From Polynucleobacter sp. (GTDB taxonomy: Bacteria; Pseudomonadota; Gammaproteobacteria; Burkholderiales; Burkholderiaceae_D): a stretch of 64,000 nucleotides of DNA. How positions within the stretch are numbered: the first letter of the stretch is position 1; every line of letters begins with the position of its first letter. Positions 18,255-27,159 of the stretch are shown here, one piece after another. The stretch spans positions 58,231 through 122,230 of the forward strand of contig JAIPCX010000006.1 in NCBI GenBank assembly GCA_021737945.1. The letters run 5' to 3'. The notes below the pieces were generated by a model that was not told the origin of the DNA, searched no databases, and worked only from the letters and a program-made list of their open reading frames with translations. A program made the translations under genes and the position numbers.

Positions 18255-19178
18255 GTGAAGCGTTGGATCTATTGTCTGCGAACTCGCTTACACCACAGTT
18301 TATTTTTTTGTGGTCTCATGTTTGCAACCCACATACAGGCTGAACCATTTCACTTCGCTGTACTCATGCACGTACTGCAAAACTCAGGTGATGAGAACGA
18401 GCTTCGAGTCGCACTCGAGAGTGCGCAAGCCGCCAATCCAACTTTCATCCTTGTAAATGGCATGCGCTCTAAAGGCGAGCCGTGTACCGATCGTCTTTAT
18501 CGTCAACGCACAGCCTTGCTGGAAAGCTCTGTCGCACCTGTGGTCTTATCGTTAGCAGGCGATGACTGGATCACCTGTCGGGATAGACAAAATCGTCTAG
18601 CACCAACAGCCTGGCTTAACTTGCTTCGTGATCAGGTGTATGGAGATATTAGTTGGAGTGGTGGCAAGCACATACCCTTACGACGACAGTCGGCCATTAC
18701 TGCATTTAGAAATTACGCAGAAAACACACGATGGAGTATTGATACTATTTTGTTTGCGACGCTCAATGTCCCCGCAAACAATAATAATTATTTAGCGTCT
18801 GCTGGCGGCAACAGTGAATTTGAAGACAGGCAGATCGCTAATCGCGATTGGTTGCGTCGATTAATCACGCAAGCACAACGCGAACGAAAGACCCACATCG
18901 TACTTTTTTGCGATGGCAATCCACTACCCGATGCTCGTCGCAAAACTGAGCCGCGCGATGGCTACGTTGAGCTGCGCCAACAACTGAAAAATCTCGCTGA
19001 AAAATCGGGAGTAAAGATAGTGGTGATGCAAGGATCAACGCTGACCACCGAAAAAAACAATGGCAGCATCATTTGGAACGGCAGATTAGGTTACATCAAC
19101 CTTAGTGCAGGGATCAGCATGATCGCCGTGGATCCAACGACTGAGAATACATTTTCTATAATGGCTGATGAACCGTAA
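18255..19178 (+). CDS. Exported protein of unknown function, possibly metallophosphoesterase-like
   Basis: A 307-residue protein with a GTG start five bases after mutS. Residues 1-30 look like a cleavable signal peptide (basic n-region, hydrophobic LFFCGLMFATHIQA). Conserved-looking blocks are FILVNGMRSKGEPC, VLSLAGDDWITC and HIVLFCDGNPLPDAR near residue 215, followed by VKIVVMQGST. The alternation of strands ending in small polar motifs (N-G, G-D-D-W, D-G-N) recalls calcineurin-type metallophosphoesterases, but the usual DxH and GNHE signatures are not intact. The function is therefore unassigned. Co-transcription with mutS is likely from spacing alone. Confidence 0.6.
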   Translation: MKRWIYCLRTRLHHSLFFCGLMFATHIQAEPFHFAVLMHVLQNSGDENELRVALESAQAANPTFILVNGMRSKGEPCTDRLYRQRTALLESSVAPVVLSLAGDDWITCRDRQNRLAPTAWLNLLRDQVYGDISWSGGKHIPLRRQSAITAFRNYAENTRWSIDTILFATLNVPANNNNYLASAGGNSEFEDRQIANRDWLRRLITQAQRERKTHIVLFCDGNPLPDARRKTEPRDGYVELRQQLKNLAEKSGVKIVVMQGSTLTTEKNNGSIIWNGRLGYINLSAGISMIAVDPTTENTFSIMADEP

Positions 19179-19195
19179 CGTCGGTTCATCTAGCC
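19163..19195. terminator. Stem-loop between convergent exported-protein gene and slyD-like gene
   Basis: GATGAACCG (19167-19175) pairs with CGGTTCATC (19182-19190) over a 6-base loop, extended by GGCT/AGCC with one bulge. It spans the stop codon of the upstream gene, and a run of six T follows about ten bases later (19206-19211). Probably a bidirectional or plus-strand terminator. Confidence 0.5.
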
Positions 19196-19209
19196 ACTGC
19201 TGCGATTTT

Positions 19210-19746
19210 TTACTGCAACTGTATAGAACGGAATTGATCACTGTCGTCATCGTCATCATGGTGGTGATGACCGTGCGGGCCATGTACATGACCATGCGCG
19301 ATTTCTTCTTCGCTAGCTGCACGCACTTCAATCACATTCAGAGCAAACCGAAGTGAAATCCCCGCAAGTGGATGATTACCATCCAAGACCACCTTGCCAT
19401 CGGCAATATCAGTCACGGTAAATACACGATCCTCAGCATGCTGGTCACCATCGGGTGAGCCTTCAAATTGCATACCGATTTCCAGTGGCTCCGGCAAGGC
19501 AGCCCTAGGTTCGATTTTTACCAGAGTGGCATCATATTCACCGAAAGCATCCACTGGCTCGACTTGTATCGTGACCTGATAGCCAGCCGCTTTACCATCC
19601 AGTGCTTCCTCAATCTTAGGCAGTGTATTGTGATAGCCCCCGTGTAGGTAGACCATCGGCGCCTGACTTTCTTCGATCTGATTCCCTTGCGCGTCACTTA
19701 ATTTGTAATGCAGAGTAACGACCGTATCTTTGCCGATTTCCATCAT
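19210..19746 (-). CDS. slyD: FKBP-type peptidyl-prolyl isomerase, SlyD-like
   Basis: A 178-residue cytoplasmic prolyl isomerase with an inserted chaperone flap. The FKBP core begins GKDTVVTLHYKLSDAQG; the insert-in-flap lies about 72-125; the catalytic part returns with NHPLAGISLRFALNVIEVRAA. The C-terminal tail is His/Asp-rich (HGHVHGPHGHHHHDDDDD), the metal-binding type that lets SlyD deliver nickel. A TATAAT (minus strand) lies about 30 bases upstream. Two adjacent ATG codons could start translation. Confidence 0.93.
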   Translation of the reverse strand: MMEIGKDTVVTLHYKLSDAQGNQIEESQAPMVYLHGGYHNTLPKIEEALDGKAAGYQVTIQVEPVDAFGEYDATLVKIEPRAALPEPLEIGMQFEGSPDGDQHAEDRVFTVTDIADGKVVLDGNHPLAGISLRFALNVIEVRAASEEEIAHGHVHGPHGHHHHDDDDDSDQFRSIQLQ

Positions 19747-19858
19747 GATGTCCTAATTAGTAAACCATGTTGAATTATAACCGCCGACACAGGCACTCGC
19801 TAAGGTCGAACCGTAGAGCGATCAACCCCTTAATCAGTCGCATCGCTATAATCAAGCA

Positions 19859-20986
19859 ATGAAAAATCATACCGTACTCGGCTCACTGTCGAATGAAACA
19901 TTCTTGCGCAAGTACTGGCAGAAAAAACCTTTGCTGATACGTCAGGCTATTCCAAGTATGCAGCCGGTACTTTCGCGCGAAGCACTGTTCGAATTAGCAG
20001 CCCAAGACGATGTTGAATCTCGACTCATTAGCCAGACCAGTACACGTTGGCGTATGCAGCACGGCCCTATCGTCAATCTTCCATCGACTCGCAAAAAGCA
20101 ATGGACGCTACTGGTCCAAGGGGTTGATTTACATGATGACCGCGCCGCTGATTTACTACGTCAATTCCGCTTTATTCCCGATGCAAGGTTGGATGATTTG
20201 ATGATTAGCTACGCCAGCGATCAAGGTGGTGTCGGCGCACATTTTGACTCGTACGATGTGTTCTTATTGCAAGCGCATGGTCAACGTCGGTGGCGCATCG
20301 GCGCGCAGCAAGACTTGAGCTTGAAAGCCGGCTTACCTCTCAAGGTGCTAGAGAACTTCACACCGGAACAGGAATATGTGCTCGATCCAGGCGATATGCT
20401 TTACCTACCGCCCCATTACGCCCATGAAGGCGTAGCGGTAGGCGAATGCATGACCTATTCGATTGGCTTTCGCGCACCGTCCTGGCAAGAGCTCGGACAG
20501 GCGCTGCTGCACTACAAAGAAGATACGCTGGAATTAACAGGACGCTACGGCGACCGCGGACTGAAACCTACCAACAAGCCTGCGCAGATTAATGACGACC
20601 TATTTGAAAAAATCAGCACAGAACTGCAGCGGATTAGCTTTAGCAAAGATGATCTCCATATTTTTTTAGGCGAGTACCTTTCATCTCCGAAGTCCTCAGT
20701 AATTTTCGACCCTCTTGCGCGTACCGTAACGAGTAAAAAATTCTTTGGAATGCTGCAAAAAACAGGCATCAAGTTGCACCGCAAAACCCGCATGCTTTAC
20801 CGTGGAAAATATCTATTTGTTAACGGGGAATCCTTTTTGGTCAGCGGCAAGGACCTCGCTTGCCTGAAATCACTCGCCGATCAGCGTTTTCTCAGACCTG
20901 AATCAATAGTAAACGCCTCCCAAGATCTGATCGATAGCCTAAATCACTGGTACAACATAGGTTGGTTAGCCGCCCTAGATAATTAA
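19859..20986 (+). CDS. roxA: Cupin/JmjC-type ribosomal oxygenase, RoxA-like (bL16 arginine hydroxylase)
   Basis: A 375-residue Fe(II)/2-oxoglutarate dioxygenase of the YcfD/RoxA family, which hydroxylates an arginine of ribosomal protein bL16. The N-terminus (FLRKYWQKKPLLIRQA) is highly characteristic. The JmjC cupin carries the iron ligands in HFDSYDVF (HxD) and the distal His in YLPPHYAHEG. A C-terminal winged-helix-like domain follows from about residue 230. There is no Shine-Dalgarno; a perfect TATAAT (19847-19852) ends six bases before the ATG, so the message may be leaderless. Substrate is taken from the family. Confidence 0.88.
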   Translation: MKNHTVLGSLSNETFLRKYWQKKPLLIRQAIPSMQPVLSREALFELAAQDDVESRLISQTSTRWRMQHGPIVNLPSTRKKQWTLLVQGVDLHDDRAADLLRQFRFIPDARLDDLMISYASDQGGVGAHFDSYDVFLLQAHGQRRWRIGAQQDLSLKAGLPLKVLENFTPEQEYVLDPGDMLYLPPHYAHEGVAVGECMTYSIGFRAPSWQELGQALLHYKEDTLELTGRYGDRGLKPTNKPAQINDDLFEKISTELQRISFSKDDLHIFLGEYLSSPKSSVIFDPLARTVTSKKFFGMLQKTGIKLHRKTRMLYRGKYLFVNGESFLVSGKDLACLKSLADQRFLRPESIVNASQDLIDSLNHWYNIGWLAALDN

Positions 20987-21100
20987 TTACCAGAACGATA
21001 AATGAATCTCTTAACAAACAAGACCTACCCTACCCAGTTTTTCACGCATGAAATTAAGCTATTTTCGAGCTAACTATCGCAGAGATGCTTGTTAAAGCAC

Positions 21101-21130
21101 TTGCCAGCTTTTCAAGAAAGCCAGTATAAT
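21101..21130 (+). promoter_or_regulatory. Sigma-70 promoter of the small lipoprotein gene
   Basis: TTGCCA (21101-21106) and a perfect TATAAT (21125-21130) are separated by 18 bases. A transcript starting near 21137 would have a leader of about 135 nucleotides before the lipoprotein ATG. This is the strongest promoter-like sequence in the 286-base gap after roxA. Confidence 0.7.
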
Positions 21131-21207
21131 TTCTGGTTAGGAAGTTTTGAAGTTGCGGCGGTGCGTCAAAATCAATCCGCTCATCCGATAAGCGTCCTGA
21201 ACGTGCG

Positions 21208-21225
21208 ATAACTACCGGTAGTTAT
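21208..21225. promoter_or_regulatory. Perfect 18-bp palindrome in the lipoprotein leader
   Basis: ATAACTACCGGTAGTTAT is a loop-less perfect inverted repeat (two 9-bp halves) lying about 70 bases downstream of the predicted transcription start and 48 bases before the ATG. The absence of a loop suggests a binding site for a dimeric regulator rather than an RNA hairpin. No known regulator is recognised. Confidence 0.5.
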
Positions 21226-21272
21226 TAAACATACTTCAAGCATTATTCTTATTATTTAACTGAAGGAAAATC

Positions 21273-21479
21273 ATGAAAAAATCGTTGCTGATCGCTTCCC
21301 TGCTGGCTCTGGCTCTGGCTGCCTGCGGTAAGAAAGAAGAAGCTGCAGCGCCTGCTCCTGCTGAGGCGCCTGCTGCTGCTGCACCTGCTGCTGAGGCACC
21401 TGCTGCTGCTCCTGCAGAAGCTCCAAAGGCTGACGCTGCTGCTCCTGCAGAAGCTCCAAAAGCTGAAGAAAAGAAGTAA
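21273..21479 (+). CDS. Small Ala/Pro/Glu-rich lipoprotein of unknown function
   Basis: A 68-residue predicted lipoprotein. The signal peptide ends in a lipobox LAAC with Cys18, directly followed by GKKEEA. The mature part consists almost entirely of Ala, Pro, Glu and Lys in irregular repeats of the type AAAPAEAPK and is probably an extended, unfolded tether in the periplasm. A strong GAAGGAAAA ribosome site, a consensus-like promoter, a long leader and a strong terminator enclose it as a single-gene unit, and this arrangement suggests high expression. Similar tiny Ala-rich lipoproteins are common in betaproteobacteria without known function. Confidence 0.8.
   Translation: MKKSLLIASLLALALAACGKKEEAAAPAPAEAPAAAAPAAEAPAAAPAEAPKADAAAPAEAPKAEEKK
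21402..21460 (+). repeat. 26-bp direct repeat within the lipoprotein gene
   Basis: The same 26 bases occur at 21402-21427 and 21435-21460, offset by 33 bases (11 codons), each encoding AAAPAEAPK. The rest of the gene is degenerate GCTGCT/CCTGCT repeats, so the copy number is likely to vary by slippage. Confidence 0.85.
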
Positions 21480-21497
21480 TCTTCACACGTATTACGG

Positions 21498-21524
21498 AAA
21501 AGCCGTCCTTGTGACGGCTTTTTT
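21498..21524 (+). terminator. Intrinsic terminator after the small lipoprotein gene
   Basis: AAAAGCCGTC (21498-21507) pairs with GACGGCTTTT (21513-21522), loop CTTGT, followed by more T and GCTTTT. It can also serve the convergent metallohydrolase gene, which ends at 21529, although the opposite strand has a shorter T-run. Confidence 0.88.
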
Positions 21525-21528
21525 GCTT

Positions 21529-22299
21529 TTAGCAGTCCAACCAATCAAAGCCTTGATCCTGACCTGCGATCAGTACCTCGACGTCCTTGTCGACGATCTT
21601 ATCAATCTCTAGCCGTACCAACTCCGGTGAGTTATTTTTCTGAGATAAATGCGCTGCCACCAGACGCTTTAATTTACTACGGTCTAATGACGATAGCAGC
21701 TCTGCCGAGTGCTCATTCGATAGATGACCCAGAGGCCCTGCAATGCGTGATTTAAGAAATGGTGGATAAGCTGAATTAGCCAGCATTTCACTGTCATGAT
21801 TGAATTCAAGCAGAAGCGCATCACATCCAGATAGCGCAGACCTTACATGCGGCGTGGTCTGGCCGATGTCAGTCAGTACGCCAAGCTTACGGATGCCATC
21901 GGATGCGACGAACTGCAAAGGCTCACGCGAATCATGCGGCACGGTAAAGGGTCGAATTTCTAATTCACCGATAGCTAACGCCTCACCATCACGACAGATG
22001 CGCACATCAACACCGTCTGAATGGCTGCGCGTAGCAGCCCAGGTACCGTGACTAAGCCACACAGGTAATTGATAGCGTCGAGCTAGCTTGAACACACCAC
22101 CCACATGATCTGAATGCTCATGTGTGACTAAGATGCCAGCCAACTCCGAGGGATTAAGTTGCAATCGCGCCATGCGCTTTTCTACTTCGCGCAAGACAAA
22201 ACCGCAGTCAAGCATCAGATGCGTAGACGAACTTCCTGCGCCGGCAGAAATAAGAAGAGCGTTGCCCTCGCTGCCGCTGCCAAGACTAGCAAATCTCAT
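21529..22299 (-). CDS. MBL-fold metallohydrolase (YycJ/WalJ-like)
   Basis: A 256-residue metallo-beta-lactamase-fold hydrolase. The start MRFASLGSGSEGNALLI and the motif THEHSDHVGG (near residue 60) with later FTVPHDSREP, LTDIGQTTPHV, LEFNHD and LSNEH elements match the YycJ subgroup, which includes predicted exonucleases. Two metal ions would be bound by the His/Asp residues. It follows bamC and dapA on the same strand, a frequent betaproteobacterial order. The substrate is unknown. Confidence 0.9.
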   Translation of the reverse strand: MRFASLGSGSEGNALLISAGAGSSSTHLMLDCGFVLREVEKRMARLQLNPSELAGILVTHEHSDHVGGVFKLARRYQLPVWLSHGTWAATRSHSDGVDVRICRDGEALAIGELEIRPFTVPHDSREPLQFVASDGIRKLGVLTDIGQTTPHVRSALSGCDALLLEFNHDSEMLANSAYPPFLKSRIAGPLGHLSNEHSAELLSSLDRSKLKRLVAAHLSQKNNSPELVRLEIDKIVDKDVEVLIAGQDQGFDWLDC

Positions 22300-22365
22300 C
22301 AGCGGCTCTCGAGCAAAATACCGTTAGCGAATGACGTAATTTCGGAGGTATGTGGACGTCTAAGA

Positions 22366-23556
22366 TTACTTAAGCTGATCATTCAACAAGGTGATTATGC
22401 GTTCAGCATTGGCACTTTTAGCTACCTCACCTTGCTCATCCAGTACGCTGACCTGGGTCTTTGATTCACTCGAGGATTTTACGAGCACGCGATAACGCTG
22501 CGCACCCTTCTTATCGTCCTTCGAGCTAAACAGACGAGCAAAGAATCCGGGCTCACTTTTCTTAACTTCAGCATCCGCCACTTGATCGATGTAACGAACA
22601 AAGTAGAGTCCACGATTGCGGTCACGATCTTCAACAGTGAAACCTACACGATCAAGCGCCAACCCAACACGGCGCCATGCGCGATCAAAACCTTCATCCA
22701 CGACTAAAAAGCTGCCGGCAACGTCCTTCACTAATTTGGCACGCTCTTGTACTGGTTTAGCGCTCTCTACCGCTACCTTGGCTGCTGTTGGCTTGTCATC
22801 GTTACTCAATCGCGCCATCAAACGACCCAGGAATTCAGCTTCGAGCTCTGGCTCGGAGGGGCGACTGGTCCAGACTGTTTTATCTTTCAACTGGCCGGTT
22901 ACGACCTCGGCAGCACCGCGATGACTAATATAAATTTCAGTCCCACCGTCGGGGGTGCGCTCTAGACGCGTGCGAAATTTGTCGCGCTCACCAGTCGAAT
23001 AGATAGAATCAAGTACTTTGCCAATGGTGTTACGAATAAAATCTTGTGGAATCTTGGCCCGGTTCTCGGCCCAGTCAGTTTCCATCACACCCGCTTCAGG
23101 GGTTTCGGTGACCAACAAGAATCCACCTTCCTGCCAGAATTCTTTGATACGCGGCCACAGAACATCTGGGGCTTCTTTGCTCACCAGCCAGCGCTGACTA
23201 CCTGCACGTTCAACGCGAATTCCAGCCAGCGGATCTGATGATGGCGCCACTTTGCCTTCAACCGGCTTTGTTTCTGTGGATTTACGCTTCTCATTGAATG
23301 ATGATGCGGTCGCCGTTCCTTTCGAGTTTTCTCCTACGGCGTAGCGGCTATCGCCCTTGGTCTGAGTTAAGTCAGGAGGAACCTCCAGCTTAGTGCCTGC
23401 ATTAGTCTTCTTACCAACGCTCTTGTAATCGATTTTTTCTGGCTCCAGCATCTCACCTACCGAGCTGCAGCCGGAGAGAGTGACGAGCACCATCGAAAGT
23501 AAGCACGCTGAACGGCGCAACGAGGTCAAATTAAAACGTAAGGCAAGAGTCATCAT
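22366..23556 (-). CDS. bamC: Outer-membrane assembly lipoprotein BamC
   Basis: A ~396-residue lipoprotein of the NlpB/BamC family, an accessory part of the BAM complex that inserts beta-barrel proteins into the outer membrane. The signal peptide ends in the lipobox TLSGC (Cys30 from the ATG at 23556). An N-terminal unstructured segment with KIDYKSVGKK, expected to touch BamD, is followed by two helix-grip domains (about 115-230 and 285-375). A GTG fifteen bases upstream (23571) is an alternative start, and neither has a clear ribosome site. It follows dapA, as in most proteobacteria. Confidence 0.9.
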   Translation of the reverse strand: MMTLALRFNLTSLRRSACLLSMVLVTLSGCSSVGEMLEPEKIDYKSVGKKTNAGTKLEVPPDLTQTKGDSRYAVGENSKGTATASSFNEKRKSTETKPVEGKVAPSSDPLAGIRVERAGSQRWLVSKEAPDVLWPRIKEFWQEGGFLLVTETPEAGVMETDWAENRAKIPQDFIRNTIGKVLDSIYSTGERDKFRTRLERTPDGGTEIYISHRGAAEVVTGQLKDKTVWTSRPSEPELEAEFLGRLMARLSNDDKPTAAKVAVESAKPVQERAKLVKDVAGSFLVVDEGFDRAWRRVGLALDRVGFTVEDRDRNRGLYFVRYIDQVADAEVKKSEPGFFARLFSSKDDKKGAQRYRVLVKSSSESKTQVSVLDEQGEVAKSANAERIITLLNDQLK

Positions 23557-23659
23557 GTGGGGGAAATTCACTGAAATTTTGAAAAGAAATCAACTACTAC
23601 TTTGTAGCAACCTTAGCGATACAGTCGACAATTTGGATGCAGATAGGCCGCACGTAGCT

Positions 23660-24535
23660 TTACAGAACACCTGATTCACGCAAAGCCGAAAGAACAGCGT
23701 CGTGGTGTGCACTACCTAGGGTCACCAGAGGCAGTCGAATACCTGCTTCGATGCGACCCATGTGCGCAAGCGCCCATTTCACTGGCACTGGGTTAGGCTC
23801 TGTAAACAAACGATTATGAAGCGGAATCAGTTTATTGTTAATGGCAATCGCATCAGCAATACGACCTTCCATGGCCGCGACACACAGATTATGCATCGCG
23901 CGTGGCGCAACGTTCGCAGTGACCGATATATTTCCTTGACCGCCACACAGCATCAGTGCCATCGCTGTTGCATCATCACCGGAATACACGGCAAATGATT
24001 TAGGCACAGCGCGTAACAATTCGGTGCCACGAGCCAGATTTCCGGTGGCGTCTTTCACACCGACTATGCCTTTGACACCCGCCAAACGAACTATCGTTTC
24101 ATTGCTCATATCGGCCACAGTACGACCGGGCACGTTATAAAGAATCACGGGCAGGTCAACCGCCTCAGCAATTTTTTTGAAATGCTGGAACATGCCTTCT
24201 TGCGTTGGGCGGTTGTAGTACGGCACCACTTGTAACGAGGCGCTGGCACCAACACTCTTTGCAAAGGTAGTGAGTTCAATCGCTTCGGAAGTCGAATTAC
24301 CACCCGTACCGGCGATCACAGGAATACGACCGGCGACGTGCTCGACGCACAAGCGAATTAATTCGCAATGCTCTTCAACAGTTACCGTAGGAGATTCGCC
24401 GGTGGTGCCAACAATTACTATGGCGTCCGTGCCTTCTGCAATATGCCAGTCAATTAGTTTTTTCAAGCCTGGCAAATCAAGACTTCCGTCTTGATGCATG
24501 GGCGTGACGATAGCAACGATGCTGCCCTTGATCAT
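23660..24535 (-). CDS. dapA: 4-hydroxy-tetrahydrodipicolinate synthase
   Basis: A 291-residue TIM-barrel enzyme that condenses pyruvate with aspartate semialdehyde, the first step of the diaminopimelate/lysine branch. The key residues are visible: GTTGES with the Thr-Thr of the proton relay (about 43-48), Tyr in ILYNVPGRT (near 133), and the Schiff-base lysine in GVKDATGNL (near 161). Length is typical. It is first in the dapA-bamC order and supplies peptidoglycan precursors. Confidence 0.97.
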   Translation of the reverse strand: MIKGSIVAIVTPMHQDGSLDLPGLKKLIDWHIAEGTDAIVIVGTTGESPTVTVEEHCELIRLCVEHVAGRIPVIAGTGGNSTSEAIELTTFAKSVGASASLQVVPYYNRPTQEGMFQHFKKIAEAVDLPVILYNVPGRTVADMSNETIVRLAGVKGIVGVKDATGNLARGTELLRAVPKSFAVYSGDDATAMALMLCGGQGNISVTANVAPRAMHNLCVAAMEGRIADAIAINNKLIPLHNRLFTEPNPVPVKWALAHMGRIEAGIRLPLVTLGSAHHDAVLSALRESGVL

Positions 24536-24605
24536 AATTGTGTCACCGCAAAAATCTAAACCGTGATTGTAGCGGATAGCGATGCTGATCGGACAGATTG
24601 CCTTG

Positions 24606-25193
24606 CTACTGGCGAGAGTCTAAACGACGTGATTCTGGTGCTCCAACCGGCCCGCGTATGAGGCAAATCCTTTGCACCATGGCAGGTTTGGGATCGCTGA
24701 CGTATCCATCTTCGAAAGCCAGAACATGGAATTCTGGCTTTGAAGAAGCCAAATGGAGCAACTCACCCGGCAACAGCAAGAAATCTGGGCTGGAAGGTTT
24801 GCCAAAAAGGCCATTATCCTGCGCGAAAGTTTCATAAATAAGAACGCCACCTGCTCGCAAACTGCTTAATAAATCCGGCATCAAGGGTCTATGCAAGTAG
24901 TTGGTGACGATGATCCCGCCGAATTGGTCGGGTGCCAGTGGCCAACCGGCATGACTTGCGCTATCGCTCAGTTCCAGATCAAACGACAGGCAGTGAATGT
25001 TTTGCGATGGATCAGCACTCAGCGCGCTAACGTCTTTATCAACCGCCAACACCGAATGACCCAAACTCGCTGCATAGCGAGCATGACGACCTCCACCACA
25101 CGCTAAATCCAACACCTTACTGTTGGGTGGAATCAGACCGGCGAAGCGACGCACCCAACGCGAGGCAACATCCATGGTTTGGTGCGCGGACAT
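24606..25193 (-). CDS. Class I SAM-dependent methyltransferase, substrate unknown
   Basis: A 195-residue methyltransferase. Motif I is [19 protein letters not shown] (near residue 27), motif II gives the acidic residue in LAVDKD, and motif IV is [15 protein letters not shown]; the C-terminal strands carry [22 protein letters not shown]. It resembles small tellurite-resistance-like (TehB-type) methyltransferases that lie near dapA in betaproteobacteria. Nothing in the sequence reveals the substrate. It precedes dapA on the same strand with a gap of 70 bases. Confidence 0.88.
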   Translation of the reverse strand: MSAHQTMDVASRWVRRFAGLIPPNSKVLDLACGGGRHARYAASLGHSVLAVDKDVSALSADPSQNIHCLSFDLELSDSASHAGWPLAPDQFGGIIVTNYLHRPLMPDLLSSLRAGGVLIYETFAQDNGLFGKPSSPDFLLLPGELLHLASSKPEFHVLAFEDGYVSDPKPAMVQRICLIRGPVGAPESRRLDSRQ

Positions 25194-25252
25194 AAATATC
25201 GTAGTTATAAGAATCAGTTAAGCAGCGAAATTAAAGTAATTTGTTACGCTGT

Positions 25253-26455
25253 TTAGTTATACGAGAGTCCCATCTCTTCGCGTACATCACGCATCGTTTC
25301 TTGCGCGTGCTTACGTGCTTTGTCACATCCGTCGGCCACGATCGCGCGCACCAGCGATGGATCATCAAGATACTGCTGAGCCCGTTCGCGCATGGGTTCT
25401 TGTTCTTTCAAAATGCCATCGATCACTGGTTGCTTGCATTCGATGCATCCTATGCCTGCTGATTTGCAGCCTTTGGTAACCCACTCACGAGTCACGTCAT
25501 CTGAGTAAACCAAATGGAATTGCCAAACGGGGCATTTATCTGGGCTGCCAGGATCAGTTCTGCGAACGCGCGCAGGATCGGTGGGCATAGTACGAATTTT
25601 TTTCGTGACAGTGTCGCGATCATCTCGCAAAGCAATCGTGTTGCCATAGCTCTTGGACATTTTTTGTCCATCCAAGCCCGGAAGTCGTGAGGCTTCCGTT
25701 AGTAACGCTTGCGGCTCAACCAAAATCAGTTTGCGGCTACCTTCGAGATATCCAAACAAACGCTCACGATCGATCATTGGAAGATTTTGTGCATCATCCA
25801 GCATGGCCTTGGCTTGCTCGAGCGCGTCTTCTTTACCCTGCTCCTGGAAATCATTGCGCAACTCCATGTAGAGCTTGGCACGTTTAGTACCAAGCTTTTT
25901 CACGGCTTCTTTGGCTTTTTCTTCGAAATCTTTTTCGCGGCCATACAAATGATTAAAGCGACGCGCAATTTCGCGCATCATCTCAATGTGGGGTACTTGA
26001 TCTTCACCCACCGGCACCATGCTGGCGCGATAAATTAAAACATCGGCCGCTTGCAGCAAGGGATAACCCAAGAAACCATAGGTCGCTAAATCACGATCAG
26101 CTAATTTTTCTTGTTGATCTTTGTAGGTGGGCACGCGTTCGAGCCAGCCTAGTGGCGTAGACATGGATAGCAACAAATGCAGCTCGGCGTGTTCCGGCAC
26201 TTTCGATTGAATGAAAATCGTCGCCTGCGAAGGATCAATTCCGGCGGCGAGCCAATCAATGACCATGTCCCAGGTGCTGCTCTCGATAATTGACGGGTCA
26301 TCGTAATGCGTGGTCAACGCATGCCAGTCCGCCACAAAAAATAAACAAGGATGCTCAGACTGCAAGCGAACCCAGTTTTTTAAGGCTCCGTGATAATGAC
26401 CAAGGTGCATCGCCCCGGTTGGGCGCATGCCTGAAACAACGCGATCTGGATACAT
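25253..26455 (-). CDS. trpS: Tryptophanyl-tRNA synthetase
   Basis: A 400-residue class I aminoacyl-tRNA synthetase. The HIGH-type motif is PTGAMHLGHYHG near the N-terminus and the KMSKS motif is GLDGQKMSKSYGN near residue 270. It is about 65 residues longer than E. coli TrpS, with an insertion of charged helices between the Rossmann halves (KDFEEKAKEAVKKLG region), a form seen in betaproteobacteria. A Cys-containing CKSAGIGCIECK segment lies in the C-terminal helical domain. The site-2 protease gene lies only 7 bases upstream on the same strand. Confidence 0.97.
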   Translation of the reverse strand: MYPDRVVSGMRPTGAMHLGHYHGALKNWVRLQSEHPCLFFVADWHALTTHYDDPSIIESSTWDMVIDWLAAGIDPSQATIFIQSKVPEHAELHLLLSMSTPLGWLERVPTYKDQQEKLADRDLATYGFLGYPLLQAADVLIYRASMVPVGEDQVPHIEMMREIARRFNHLYGREKDFEEKAKEAVKKLGTKRAKLYMELRNDFQEQGKEDALEQAKAMLDDAQNLPMIDRERLFGYLEGSRKLILVEPQALLTEASRLPGLDGQKMSKSYGNTIALRDDRDTVTKKIRTMPTDPARVRRTDPGSPDKCPVWQFHLVYSDDVTREWVTKGCKSAGIGCIECKQPVIDGILKEQEPMRERAQQYLDDPSLVRAIVADGCDKARKHAQETMRDVREEMGLSYN

Positions 26456-26462
26456 GAGGATC

Positions 26463-27119
26463 TCAGGTCAGAAGAAATTTAAGGGGAGAAATTAGAATAT
26501 TCAGCAAGGTATTAGCACCCGTAATCACAGGCACCATCCAATAATTCAGTAGATTGAGCATCATTAAACCAATCATGATGAAAAATCCATACGGCTCGAT
26601 ACGCGCAAAACGAAAAGCATAACGATTCGGTAGCACGCTGGTAAGAATGCGTCCACCATCCAGCGGCGGTAATGGAAATAAATTAAACGCGAACAAAATT
26701 AAATTAATTTTCACACCCGCGCGTGCCACTTCATAAAAATACGCTTCATCGATATCCGCGGCATCCAGTACAAAAAACAGCGCCATCCACATCAGACCCA
26801 TTACAAAATTCGCCATCGGGCCCGCCAAGGCAACCCAAGCCATATCTTTTTTGGGATGACGTAGCTGCGAAAAATCGATCGGTACCGGCTTGGCATAACC
26901 AAACAAAAATGGGCTTCCAACCAGCGCCAACATCACAGGAATCAGAATCGTGCCAAACAAATCGATATGCTTGGTTGGATTCAGACTCATGCGGCCCTGC
27001 GAATACGCCGTCAGATCGCCAAAATACTTCGCGGCGTAGGCGTGTGCGGCCTCGTGCAGGGTAATCGCGAACAATACAGGTAAGGCGTAGACCGCAATGG
27101 TCTGGATAATCTCATTCAT
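26463..27119 (-). CDS. Site-2 protease family membrane metalloprotease (M50)
   Basis: A 218-residue intramembrane zinc protease of the compact M50 group. The active site HEAAH lies in the first hydrophobic segment (about residue 23), and the third zinc ligand is in NLFPLPPLDGG near 165. About five membrane segments are visible. No PDZ domain is present, so it belongs to the minimal subfamily common beside trpS. The ATG at 27119 is chosen because it begins directly before the first membrane segment; a longer open frame upstream would add an uncharacteristic Cys/Arg-rich stretch overlapping yciO. The substrate is unknown. Confidence 0.9.
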   Translation of the reverse strand: MNEIIQTIAVYALPVLFAITLHEAAHAYAAKYFGDLTAYSQGRMSLNPTKHIDLFGTILIPVMLALVGSPFLFGYAKPVPIDFSQLRHPKKDMAWVALAGPMANFVMGLMWMALFFVLDAADIDEAYFYEVARAGVKINLILFAFNLFPLPPLDGGRILTSVLPNRYAFRFARIEPYGFFIMIGLMMLNLLNYWMVPVITGANTLLNILISPLKFLLT

Positions 27120-27159
27120 TGCCGCGATTTTATCAGAGTGACTATGTGAAACATGGCAT

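Noticed and set aside
21236..21544. Minus-strand Ala/Ser/Gly-rich open frame over the small lipoprotein
   Set aside because: It mirrors the GCT/CCT repeats and runs through the terminator. The plus-strand gene has signal peptide, promoter and ribosome site.
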